From Sphingobacteriaceae bacterium (lineage in GTDB: Bacteria; Bacteroidota; Bacteroidia; B-17B0; Aurantibacillaceae), in assembly GCA_016709575.1 (NCBI GenBank), contig JADJMM010000009.1, positions 124,001 through 188,000 of the forward strand: 64,000 bases of DNA, in the 5' to 3' direction. The translations under genes and the position numbers were made by a program. Of the stretch, positions 9,680 to 17,567 are shown in pieces. Below the pieces are notes generated by a model. It saw nothing but the letters and a program-made list of their open reading frames with translations. It made no database searches and had not been told where the DNA came from. Position 1 is the first letter of the stretch. The number at the start of each line of letters is the position of its first letter.

Positions 9680-10174
9680 ATGTCGGAACACAAATTATAT
9701 TATGATTATGTGGATACGCCTTTAGGTGAATTAGAGCTAACATCTAGTAGTCAACATTTACTTTCTGTTTTATTTGTGAAGACAGAGAAAAATGTATTAG
9801 ATAAGCAGCCGGTTTTGCCTTCACCAATAAATGACGAGGCCAAAAAACAATTAACGGCGTATTTCAAAAAAGAAATCACACAATTTAATTTGCCATTGAA
9901 TGCTGCGGGAACTGATTTTCAAAAAAGTGTTTGGAACGAATTACTTAAAATCCCTTTTGGCACAACCATTTCTTATTTAACTCTTGCAAAAAAATTAGGC
10001 GATCCAAATTCAATTCGCGCTGCCGCCTCAGCAAATGGCAAAAATCCAATAACCATAATTATTCCTTGTCACCGCGTCATCGGGGCCGACGGAAAACTGG
10101 TAGGTTATTCGGGTGACATCTACAGAAAACAATGGCTGTTAGACCATGAAAGCAAACAAGAAAAGCTCTTTTAA
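9680..10174 (+). CDS. ogt: Methylated-DNA--protein-cysteine S-methyltransferase
   Basis: 164 residues with the MGMT/Ogt catalytic signature IIPCHRVIGADG, active-site Cys130, preceded by the HTH region FQKSVWNELLKIPFGTTISYLTLAKKLG and the arginine finger in SIRAAASANGKNP. The protein removes methyl or alkyl groups from O6-alkylguanine by irreversible transfer to the cysteine. It has the short N-terminal domain (YYDYVDTPLGELEL), lacks an Ada AraC domain, and is the usual size for Ogt. Its ATG begins on the base after the stop of the TPR gene, so it belongs to the acs-TPR transcription unit. Confidence 0.93.
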   Translation: MSEHKLYYDYVDTPLGELELTSSSQHLLSVLFVKTEKNVLDKQPVLPSPINDEAKKQLTAYFKKEITQFNLPLNAAGTDFQKSVWNELLKIPFGTTISYLTLAKKLGDPNSIRAAASANGKNPITIIIPCHRVIGADGKLVGYSGDIYRKQWLLDHESKQEKLF

Positions 10175-10349
10175 AGAACTGATTTTTATTAGTTTTTTCG
10201 GCTATTTATCCCCCATTTTGGGGGAGTTAATCTCAATATAATCAAGCACTTAGCTTTCATTCGTCTAAGTTCTGCCCCAATTACTCTAAAAAATTGGGTT
10301 AAGCCTCTTTTTTCCAGTAGTTTCGCTCCCGTAAAAACGAAAACACATT
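10175..10349. other. Intergenic region with two hairpins
   Basis: CCCCC (10210-10214) and GGGGG (10220-10224) can pair, but no T-run follows. CCCAATT (10276-10282) pairs with AATTGGG (10292-10298), with a T-run some ten bases later; it could be a weak terminator for the acs-ogt unit. No gene is visible here. Confidence 0.4.
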
Positions 10350-12510
10350 ATGAAACGTATTCTCATTTTCATCCTTGCTCTAAATTTTATTTCAAAGTCG
10401 GTTGTTAAAGCCGACGAAGGTATGTGGTTGCCCATGTTATTGGGCGAGCAAGTTTATGCCGACATGGTAAAAAAAGGATTGAAGTTAACTAAGGAGCAAT
10501 TATACAGTATCAATCAAGCGAGTATAAAAGACGCTATTATAATTTTTGGCGGCGGATGTACTGGTGAAATAGTAAGTAAAGAAGGATTAATTTTTACAAA
10601 TCACCATTGCGGATATAATGCTATTAACGCCGCAAGTACTGTTCAGCATAATTATTTAAGAGATGGTTTTTGGGCACGTACAAAGCAAGAAGAAATTGCA
10701 GCTCCCGGAGTTCACGCGCAGTTCTTAGTAAAAATAGTTGACGTTACTGATAAAGTAAACGAAAAAATAAAAGACATTAAAGGCTCAGAGTTAACAGCAA
10801 AACTACCTGCTATTTTAACTGAAATGTCAACAAAAGAAACAGAAGGTACAGCTTTAGAAGGTCGTATTGTTCCAATGTTTAAAGGCAATCAGTTTTTATT
10901 ATTTGTGTACGAGCGCTATAAAGATGTTCGTTTAGTAGGAACACCATCTGAAAGCATTGGTAAATTTGGTGGTGATACTGATAATTGGGAATGGCCTCGT
11001 CACACCGGCGATTTTTCTATTTTCCGTGTATATATGAGCAAAGATGGAAAGCCTGCAGATTATTCGGCAGACAATGTTCCGTTCAAAGCAAAATATTTTT
11101 TACCGGTTTCAATTAAAGGTGTTAAAGATGGTGATTACGCTATGATTTATGGTTACCTGGTGGTACCAACCGTTATGAAACGTCTTATGGAGTGAAATTA
11201 AAAACGGATATTGAGAATCCTTCATTGGTAAATTTACGTGACGCTCGTCTTAAATTTATGTTGGAGGAAATGAAAAAAAGTCCGGCTGTTAAATTACAAT
11301 TAGCTGGCTATTATGCAGGCGTTGCTAACTACTGGAAATTTTTTGACGGTGAATCCAAACAACTTTTAAAATTTAAAACTTACGAAGAAAAACAAACGGC
11401 TGAAGCCGCATTTTCAACCTGGGCTAAAGGAAAACCGGAGTACGAAAACTTATTTTCTGATTATCAAAAAACATACGATGCTTGGCGACCATACACTAAA
11501 CAACGTGTGTATTTAAACGAAGGTATCATGGGTTCGCCATTAATTGCTTTCGCGGCTAATCTTCAGCGTTTAGATGCGGCCATGAGCAAGAAAGATGCAA
11601 CAAAAGAAGATATTACAAAAGCTGCAACTGCTTTGAAAAAAGCTTGGACCACATTTTATAATAGCGAAAACATTGCGTCTGATAAAAATATTTTATCATT
11701 TGTAGCTCAAGCCTTTTACAACGATGTAGATGCTGCGCAACATCCTAAAGGATTTTATTCGTGGATGAATACAAAGTTTGGTGAATTAAAAAACAAACAG
11801 TGTTACAATTTATTTTCTGATTACGTATTTAGCAACACTATGCTATTAGATTCAGTTAAATGGAATGCATTTATTTCTAATCCTGATACAACAAGTTTAC
11901 ATAAAGATGCTGCGTTTATGGTAGCTAATACCTTCAACTCAAATTTCGACAACAACTATAAAAAATTCTTTAACGACTTTAACGCTCAAAATTTCGCATT
12001 AGGTCGCACCTATTTAAAAGGTATATTAGAAATGAATAAGGGTAAAAAATGTATCCTGACGCTAACTTTACTATGCGCGTATCATTTGGTAATGTAAAAT
12101 CATACGTTCCACGCGATGGTGTTAAATACAATCACATCACTACATTAAACGGAATACTTGAAAAATATAAGCCGGGTGATTATGAATTTGATTTACCTGA
12201 AAAATTATTAGAGGCGGCTAAGAAAAAGGATTTTGGTCAGTACGCAGACCCAACCATTAAAGATATTGTTGTTGGGTTTATTACCACTAATGATATTACC
12301 GGAGGCAATTCAGGTTCACCTGTAATTAATGGAAATGGCGAATTAACAGGCTTAGCATTCGATGGAAACTACGAAGCTTTAAGTCACAAGATAGCTTTTG
12401 ATAAAGATTTAAACCGTACTATTTGTTTAGATGTACGCTATATGCTTTGGGTAGTTGATAAAGTTGGAGGTGCAACTAACATCATTCAGGAATTAGACTT
12501 GAGAAAATAA
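10350..12510 (+). CDS. S46 family dipeptidyl peptidase, DPP7-like; two frameshifts as read
   Basis: An exported serine peptidase releasing dipeptides from oligopeptide N-termini, a nutrient pathway of Bacteroidota. The signal peptide (MKRILIFILALNFI) is followed by DEGMWLP, the mature start usual for S46. Catalytic residues: His in TNHHCGY (85/86), Asp in WPRHTGDFS (about 221) and Ser in GGNSGSP. The residue 18 after that Ser is Gly (FDGNYEALS), as in DPP7; DPP11 has Arg there and prefers acidic P1 residues. The frame breaks at 11156 (one C missing; restored GYPGGTNRYETSYGV) and in the A6 run at 12044-12049 (one A missing; restored KKMYPDANFTMRVSFG). Restored length is about 720 residues, normal for the family. 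A terminator follows. Confidence 0.88.
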
Positions 12511-12530
12511 ATTTTGAGTAATTGTAAATG

Positions 12531-12559
12531 AAAGCCCTGCTATTTGCGGGGCTTTTTTA
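12531..12559 (+). terminator. Intrinsic terminator after the S46 peptidase gene
   Basis: AAAGCCCTGC and GCGGGGCTTTTTT form a stem of about ten pairs (one G-U) around a TATTT loop, ending in T6. It lies 20 bases after the peptidase stop codon. An ATG at 12528 lies at its edge and is therefore unlikely to be a start codon. Confidence 0.85.
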
Positions 12560-12578
12560 TTTTGTTTACTTTAGACTT

Positions 12579-13877
12579 ATGCAAGAAGCTAAGACAAATC
12601 CATTTTTAGAATTAAAGCAAGTTGTTTTTTTATTTAATGAAGATTCTGCTAAGCTAAAACAACACGCTTTGCTGAAATGTAGCGCAGCAAAAATCGAAGG
12701 CGCAAATACAATTAAACAATATCACGATACTTTATTGTTTTTGCTTGCCTATCCTGAGAATGAAAATTTAAACGTATTGGCGGCAAGCGAAATGAAACGA
12801 TTAGCAGAGAGAGGTAAAAAGCTTTCTGTTAGTCAACACGAAAAACTCGACTTAAGCGGACTCGCATATACCAATACTCACGGCGGATTTAGCATTAGTT
12901 TAATTAAATGGTTATTGAAAGAATTTCCCGGACAGGCACGCATACATTCATTTGATGAAGAAGGTGTTCATCCTAAAGAAGTTTTGAAACACGCTTTAGG
13001 GGAAATGGAATTTGAAATTGCTTCGGATGAAAAACTAAAAACTGAAGGATGGATAGCGAAGGCAAGCGGAACAAAAAACAGAACTAAACAGCTCCAATGG
13101 GTAATTAATCAATTCGATAAAATTGAAGCAAGCGATTTGATTAAGGATCAATTGATGGAGTCGTTAAAGTTGTACGTTACCATTGAACCCAAAGAAGAAA
13201 ATTTCTCAAGAAGTTTTGGAAAACTAAAACAAGACAAAACATTTTTTCACGATAAAGGAATTCTAAAAAAGTTTGACGAACGTGAATTAATTAACCGCAA
13301 ATTGCCGGCACCAAAGAAATTATCCCTACAGCAAAAACACGAAATCATAAATTCTTCTCGCGTTGCTTTATGCTTGTTGAATAGAGAAACAGACCCAGTT
13401 ACCTATTGTAATGAAGACGGACTTTTATATTATGAATTAGAACACGGTTTATCAATTGCTTTATTTAGCATGTTGCCCGAAAGAAGATTGCCTTTAGAAT
13501 CTTACATCGGATTTATGATGTTTAAGAATGGTTATCCAATGGCTTACGGTGGAGGTTGGTTGTTTGGAAAACGTTCTTTATTGGGAATAAATGTTTTTGA
13601 AGCTTTCCGCGGAGGCGAATCTGCTTTTGTGTTTGCACAATTATTACGCACCTATAAAAATGCATTTGGCGCCGATTATTTTGAAGTAGAACCTTATCAA
13701 TTTGGAAAAGATAATCCGGAAGGATTACAATCCGGCGCATTTTGGTTTTATTACAGATTTGGTTTCCGTCCGGTAGATGAACAACTAAATAAATTAGCAA
13801 CAATAGTGGAGATGAAGAATTTCAAAAAATTAGCTGACTGTTTAAAAAAAGAAGCTTACCGCCACAATTATTCTTGA
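12579..13877 (+). CDS. Conserved hypothetical protein with GNAT-like C-terminal region
   Basis: Starting at the ATG at 12579 (MQEAKTNPFLELKQ) gives 432 residues; the in-frame ATG at 12528 lies in the preceding terminator and is rejected. There is no signal peptide or membrane helix. The N-terminal half is helical and repeat-like. The C-terminal part (about residues 275-415: YELEHGLSIALF, then GYPMAYGGGWLFGKRSLLGINVFEAFRGG, then FWFYYRFGFRPVDE) has the strand-helix order and aromatic-Gly-Phe-Arg-Pro ending reminiscent of acetyltransferase-like folds, but no clear CoA-binding R/QxxGxG/A motif is seen. Function unknown. Confidence 0.65.
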   Translation: MQEAKTNPFLELKQVVFLFNEDSAKLKQHALLKCSAAKIEGANTIKQYHDTLLFLLAYPENENLNVLAASEMKRLAERGKKLSVSQHEKLDLSGLAYTNTHGGFSISLIKWLLKEFPGQARIHSFDEEGVHPKEVLKHALGEMEFEIASDEKLKTEGWIAKASGTKNRTKQLQWVINQFDKIEASDLIKDQLMESLKLYVTIEPKEENFSRSFGKLKQDKTFFHDKGILKKFDERELINRKLPAPKKLSLQQKHEIINSSRVALCLLNRETDPVTYCNEDGLLYYELEHGLSIALFSMLPERRLPLESYIGFMMFKNGYPMAYGGGWLFGKRSLLGINVFEAFRGGESAFVFAQLLRTYKNAFGADYFEVEPYQFGKDNPEGLQSGAFWFYYRFGFRPVDEQLNKLATIVEMKNFKKLADCLKKEAYRHNYS

Positions 13878-14260
13878 AGGGCAATCTCAACATTAAAATT
13901 ATTTGACAAAAGGGGGGGGGTGGGGTGGAATGTTATTTCGCTGGTTTGCCGTGGTTAAATTTTTCTAATTGAATCATCCTCTCGGGTTCTCACACTGCCC
14001 AAAAAAAACCAAGTTAAGTCTTTTCCGTCCGACATTAGGTTAAAAATCAGGTCGATTTTTCTTTTCACAAGTGTCATTTAATGTGCTGGGGGATTCTTCC
14101 CAGCTACAATTTGACGGCCTGATCTTTGTCTTTAAGCTCAAAAAATTGCCGCTATTAATTAGGAAGAAAACTTATTGTAATTGCTCCAAACAAATGAAAA
14201 AGGAAAAGTTGAACAGGTATAATCGATTATTCTCTAAACAAGATTCTTTATAGCTTCAAA
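13878..14260. other. Gene-poor, G-rich and apparently decayed stretch
   Basis: No convincing gene is present. A G9 run at 13912-13920 is followed by T, G4, T and GG, an unusual run in this AT-rich DNA. The 60-codon frame at 14071-14253 has no recognisable protein pattern. The stretch separates two converging genes and may be a remnant of an inactivated or deleted gene. Confidence 0.5.
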
Positions 14261-14419
14261 ATGGTTCAATTGTTTTATGGCTTATGTCTGAAAACTGAAA
14301 AACTTTCAGCAAGTGATAAAGCCAAATTCAAAAAATTCATTCAGGAAAAAAGCGGGAAGAATGAATATGAGTACATTCATCTGTGTAATCAAATAAAGTT
14401 CCGGTTTACTTTTTATTAA
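14261..14419 (+). pseudogene. Possible truncated remnant of a hypothetical gene
   Basis: An ATG at 14261 opens a 52-codon frame, MVQLFYGLCLKTEKLSASDK and onward, whose first 45 residues look like the natural lysine- and glutamate-rich start of a helical protein. It then runs into the 3' end of the EamA gene on the other strand and stops. Lack of a continuation in any frame suggests a deletion remnant. Coding status is doubtful. Confidence 0.25.
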
Positions 14420-15281
14420 TCAGCCAAACGCCTAGAATAATTACGCCAACCGAAAGAAATTGAACGGGAGTCACAACCTCTCCATCTAACAATCCCCAGC
14501 CAATAGCAACAATTGGAATTAAATAAGTACAAGTAGAAGCAAAAACCGTTCCCGCTTGTTTAATGAGAGTATTAAAAACAATAATTGCAATAGAAGTTCC
14601 GAATACTGCTAACAGAGTAATAAATCCTAAAGCAGAATAACCATTAGGGTGCTGTGTCAAATGCAATTGAAAGTCTGTATTCACAAATAAATAAATTATT
14701 GCAATTGGTCCAATAATCGTGAACGACCAAACCGAAGCCGCAACGGAATTCACGTGTGATAAATATTTTTTAATTCCGTTTACGCTAATGGCATAACAAA
14801 ATGTAGCAGCTACAACTAATAAACTGTAATTAATGTTTTTCGATTCTTCATTACTATCAGCAAATCCTAATAAAAACAAAGCGCCAATTAATCCAATTGC
14901 AACGCCAATTATTTGATAACGCTGAACTTTATTTTTAAAAATTAAAATTCCCAATACGATTGTGAAAAGAGGAGTTAATGCATTCAACATTCCCGTTAAA
15001 CTACTGCTAATTTCTGTCTCGGCTTTGGTAAATAAAAAAGCAGGAAGTAAATTCCCGAACACACCCATAATCACTAATCCTTTCCAGTCTTTTTTAAGGT
15101 TTACACTTTTTAAATGCTTGAAGAGAAAGGGCAACAAAAACAGGAAGGCAATTGCGATTCGTAAAGCCGCCACCTCATCGCTCGAGAAAGCCACCAAGCC
15201 CTCTTTCATTAAAATAAAAGAACTTCCCCAAATTAGGGAAAGTAAAATGAGGTATACCCACGAGAGGGAGCTTTGTTTCAC
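14406..15281 (-). CDS. EamA/DMT superfamily transporter
   Basis: 291 residues with about ten hydrophobic helices arranged as two EamA repeats. The first has the family start (WVYLILLSLIWGSSFILMKEGL) and R-AIAFLFLLP; the second starts near residue 150 (NYSLLVVAATFCYAISVNGIKKYL) and has the E/D-containing end SVGVIILGVWLINKK. The family exports or imports small metabolites such as amino acids across the inner membrane; the substrate cannot be told from sequence. It is divergent from asd, with the asd leader in the 200 bases between them. Confidence 0.85.
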   Translation of the reverse strand: MKQSSLSWVYLILLSLIWGSSFILMKEGLVAFSSDEVAALRIAIAFLFLLPFLFKHLKSVNLKKDWKGLVIMGVFGNLLPAFLFTKAETEISSSLTGMLNALTPLFTIVLGILIFKNKVQRYQIIGVAIGLIGALFLLGFADSNEESKNINYSLLVVAATFCYAISVNGIKKYLSHVNSVAASVWSFTIIGPIAIIYLFVNTDFQLHLTQHPNGYSALGFITLLAVFGTSIAIIVFNTLIKQAGTVFASTCTYLIPIVAIGWGLLDGEVVTPVQFLSVGVIILGVWLINKK

Positions 15282-15349
15282 CTTCCGAAGATACTGTTAA
15301 TTAAATAATTTTTGGAATTGATTAAAAACTTATGATATTTGCTGGCGTA

Positions 15350-15394
15350 ATGATGACTAAAAAGATAAAACACTCTAAGAAACTTTTCCGTTAA
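15350..15394 (+). CDS. Candidate leader peptide of the asd attenuator
   Basis: ATG at 15350 opens a 14-codon frame MMTKKIKHSKKLFR ending in TAA at 15392-15394. Five of eight consecutive codons (15359-15382) are Lys, plus one Thr and two Met at the start; Lys, Thr and Met are end products of the pathway in which Asd acts. The last codons contain CTTTTCC, which can pair with GGAGAGG just after the stop (see the leader entry). Lys-rich frames are common by chance in AT-rich DNA, so support comes mainly from its fit with the alternative pairings. Confidence 0.45.
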   Translation: MMTKKIKHSKKLFR

Positions 15395-15460
15395 GGAGAG
15401 GCGCGAATGTTTTATTATGAAAATAATAGCAGGCCTTTCCGAAAACGGGGAGGCTTTTTT
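15383..15460 (+). promoter_or_regulatory. Probable transcription attenuator in the asd leader
   Basis: Four segments can pair alternatively: 1, CTTTTCC (15383-15389); 2, GGAGAGG (15395-15401); 3, CCTTTCC (15434-15440); 4, GGGGAGG (15447-15453). Segments 1 and 2 form a hairpin whose loop holds the leader stop codon, 2 and 3 form an antiterminator, and 3 and 4 form the terminator (GCCTTTCCG, AAAA, CGGGGAGGC, T6). No upstream + strand gene needs this terminator. A ribosome stalled on the Lys codons would free segment 2 to capture segment 3 and let asd be transcribed. Regulation is inferred; the pairings are visible. Confidence 0.6.
15433..15460 (+). terminator. Intrinsic terminator upstream of asd (attenuator stem)
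   Basis: GCCTTTCCG (15433-15441) pairs with CGGGGAGGC (15446-15454), with two G-U pairs and an AAAA loop, followed by T6 at 15455-15460. It lies 21 bases before the asd start codon, with no + strand gene ahead of it in the intergenic region other than the leader peptide. Confidence 0.8.
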
Positions 15461-15481
15461 GTTTTAAATAAAAAGTAAATT

Positions 15482-16471
15482 ATGAAAGTAGCAGTAGTAG
15501 GCGCCACAGGATTAGTTGGAACCGTAATGTTAAAAGTATTAGAGGAAAGAAATTTTCCTGTAACAGAATTAATTCCCGTTGCTTCTGAGCGCTCAGTTGG
15601 AAAAGAATTAGAGTTCAAAGGAAAGAAATACAAAGTACACTCTATGCAACAAGCTATTGATGCTAAACCTGCCATCGCTTTATTTTCGGCAGGAGGAAGT
15701 ACTTCATTAGAGTGGGCGCAAAAATTTGCTGATGCCGGAACAACTGTAATCGATAATTCTTCAGCTTGGAGAATGGATCCAACTAAAAAGTTAGTGGTCC
15801 CTGAAGTAAATGCTAATGTTTTAACGAAAGCTGATAAAGTAATTGCGAATCCAAATTGCTCCACCATTCAGATGGTGGTGGTTTTAAATCCGCTTCATAA
15901 AAAATATAAAATTAAACGCGTTGTTGTTTCAACTTATCAATCCGTAACCGGAACAGGTGTAAAAGCAGTTGCTCAACTAAATAACGAGCGCGCAGGAACA
16001 AAAGGAGAAATGGCTTATAAATATCCTATCGACTTAAACGTCATTCCTCAAATTGATGTGTTTACAGATAACGGCTATACCAAAGAAGAAATGAAAATGG
16101 TAAACGAAACCAAAAAAATTATGGGCGACAATTCAATAGGATTAACTGCTACCACCGTTCGTATTCCGGTAATGGGCGGCCATAGCGAAAGCGTGAATAT
16201 TGAGTTTGAAAATGAGTTTGATGTGAAAGATGTATTTGAGATGATGAAAAATACAGAGGGGGTTATTTTGCAAGACGACATCGCTAACCAAATTTACCCC
16301 ATGCCAATGAACGCCCACAATAAAGATGAGGTTTTTGTTGGACGTATCCGTCGTGATGAATCCCAACCAAAAACCCTAAACTTATGGGTTGTGGCCGATA
16401 ATTTACGCAAAGGAGCCGCCACAAACGCCGTTCAAATTGCCGAATACCTAATGAAAAACAAACTCGTATAA
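15482..16471 (+). CDS. asd: Aspartate-semialdehyde dehydrogenase
   Basis: 329 residues. The product reduces aspartyl-4-phosphate with NADPH to aspartate semialdehyde, the branch point to lysine/diaminopimelate, threonine and methionine. The N-terminal Rossmann motif MKVAVVGATGLVGTVML, the active site IANPNCSTIQM (Cys126) and the catalytic His in PVMGGHSESVNI (His234) are all present, as are DNSSAWRMD and the C-terminal LRKGAATNAVQIAEYL. Length is typical of the shorter, Gram-positive-like Asd type found in Bacteroidota. The gene stands alone behind a leader with an attenuator-like terminator, which suggests control by amino-acid supply. Confidence 0.95.
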   Translation: MKVAVVGATGLVGTVMLKVLEERNFPVTELIPVASERSVGKELEFKGKKYKVHSMQQAIDAKPAIALFSAGGSTSLEWAQKFADAGTTVIDNSSAWRMDPTKKLVVPEVNANVLTKADKVIANPNCSTIQMVVVLNPLHKKYKIKRVVVSTYQSVTGTGVKAVAQLNNERAGTKGEMAYKYPIDLNVIPQIDVFTDNGYTKEEMKMVNETKKIMGDNSIGLTATTVRIPVMGGHSESVNIEFENEFDVKDVFEMMKNTEGVILQDDIANQIYPMPMNAHNKDEVFVGRIRRDESQPKTLNLWVVADNLRKGAATNAVQIAEYLMKNKLV

Positions 16472-16484
16472 ATCATAACCAAAA

Positions 16485-16520
16485 CCTTTGACTTTAAACT
16501 TTAAACCTTTAACTTTAAAC
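16485..16520 (+). repeat. 15-bp tandem direct repeat before haaO
   Basis: CCTTTGACTTTAAAC (16485-16499) and CCTTTAACTTTAAAC (16506-16520) differ at one base, are 21 bp apart and are joined by TTTAAA. The pair ends 4 bases before the haaO start codon. It may be a low-complexity expansion or a regulator site; nothing else supports either. Confidence 0.5.
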
Positions 16521-16524
16521 TATC

Positions 16525-17046
16525 ATGGTAACACGTCCGTTTAATTTCAAAAAGTGGATTGATGAAAATCGTCACTTACTTAAGCCACCCGTTAATAACA
16601 AGGTAGTTTATAAGGATACAGAATTTATTGTAATGGTAGTAGGCGGACCAAACTCCCGCAAGGATTATCACTATAACGAGAGCGAAGAGTTCTTTTACCA
16701 ATTACAAGGCAACGTAGTTGTTCAGGTTCAGGAAAACGGAAAGGCAGTTGAAGTTCCTATTAATGAAGGTGATATTTTTCTTTTACCCCCAAAAGTTCCT
16801 CATAACCCAAAACGATTCGAAAACACTATCGGTTTAGTAATGGAACGCCGCCGCCGCGAAGGGGAAAAAGACGGTTTAATGTGGTTCTGTGAAAAGTGTA
16901 ACACTAAGCTTTACGAAGAGTATTTTACATTGACAGATATTGCCACCCAGTTCCAGTCGGTATTTACAAAGTTCTATAATTCTAAGGATTTAAGAACCTG
17001 TAAAAGCTGCAATCACGTAATGGAACCGCCTCCGGTAATAGCGTAA
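16525..17046 (+). CDS. haaO: 3-hydroxyanthranilate 3,4-dioxygenase
   Basis: 173 residues, a cupin enzyme that opens the ring of 3-hydroxyanthranilate with O2 to give the quinolinate precursor of NAD in the kynurenine pathway. The Fe(II) ligands His49, Glu55 and His93 are present in HYNESEEFFYQL and PPKVPHNP with the spacing known for the bacterial enzyme (6 and 38 residues). The C-terminal rubredoxin-like metal site has CEKC (122, 125) and CKSC (159, 162). Length and motifs are normal. Other kynurenine genes are not in this window. The gene starts just after a 15-bp direct repeat. Confidence 0.94.
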   Translation: MVTRPFNFKKWIDENRHLLKPPVNNKVVYKDTEFIVMVVGGPNSRKDYHYNESEEFFYQLQGNVVVQVQENGKAVEVPINEGDIFLLPPKVPHNPKRFENTIGLVMERRRREGEKDGLMWFCEKCNTKLYEEYFTLTDIATQFQSVFTKFYNSKDLRTCKSCNHVMEPPPVIA

Positions 17047-17061
17047 TTCCGAAATTATTAA

Positions 17062-17499
17062 ATGGAAGACGTTAACTTTTTGGGCATAGCTAAGGATACT
17101 TTTAAGACAATTGAAAACACTTTTCCCCATTTAAAATTCAACTACGATTTTAAGGACAAGAACGTCGATATTAACGTTGACATCCCAAAACAAAGCGGAC
17201 TTGAATTTGATGTGAATTTAAATCTCCAAACCGACGAATTACATCTTTCAGCAAAACATTTTTGGGGTTCTTGGTTTACAATAAAAAATCCTGAGGTTGT
17301 TCGGCTCTACGCAGAAGCGGTTTTAGGATTAATCACAGGAAAATATAGAATTGTTCAATATTGGAACAATGATTCCCTTGTTAAATCTATATTGCAAAAG
17401 CCTATAAATAATGATTGGGAAACAGTTTTTACAGACAGAAAAAAGCTATCGTTCCCTTGGACAAGACTTACTGTGAAAGTAATCCAAAACCATCCCTAA
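17062..17499 (+). CDS. Hypothetical protein
   Basis: 145 residues, no signal peptide or membrane helix. It begins MEDVNFLGIAKDTFKTIENTF and contains alternating Asp/Asn-Val strands (NVDINVDIP, LEFDVNLNLQ) followed by a WFTIKNPEVVRLYAEAVLGLI helix, suggesting a small alpha/beta fold. I do not recognise the family. It lies 15 bases downstream of haaO, probably in the same transcript, and ends 68 bases before purH. Confidence 0.55.
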   Translation: MEDVNFLGIAKDTFKTIENTFPHLKFNYDFKDKNVDINVDIPKQSGLEFDVNLNLQTDELHLSAKHFWGSWFTIKNPEVVRLYAEAVLGLITGKYRIVQYWNNDSLVKSILQKPINNDWETVFTDRKKLSFPWTRLTVKVIQNHP

Positions 17500-17567
17500 T
17501 TTCTACTTTTTTTCAACACCCCTCCCATAAGCGAGGTCTTATCCTATCTTTGCTCTTTGTATTATTT

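Noticed and set aside
10205..10228. CCCCC/GGGGG hairpin as the terminator of ogt
   Set aside because: The 5-bp stem with a short loop is not followed by a T-run; recorded only as a hairpin in the intergenic entry.
1242..12049. Programmed ribosomal frameshifting as the explanation for broken genes
   Set aside because: The slips fall in simple A runs without downstream stimulatory structure, in unrelated gene families where frameshifting is not known, and in both directions.
12528..12578. Upstream ATG extending the unknown gene at 12579 by 17 codons
   Set aside because: The extension is made from the terminator hairpin of the preceding gene and resembles a signal peptide only because of the T-rich stem.
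14071..14253. Plus-strand frame of 60 codons in the G-rich gap
   Set aside because: No domain pattern, no start context and atypical composition; treated as chance.
15391..15460. Possible lysine riboswitch (GAGGCGCGA resembles an L-box start) before asd
   Set aside because: Only about 70 bases separate it from the terminator, too short for the five-helix lysine aptamer, and the other conserved parts are missing; the attenuator explains the pairings better.
17415..17567. N-terminal extension of PurH
   Set aside because: It overlaps the preceding gene in another frame and has no PurH similarity; MSELKKINSALISV is the natural start.
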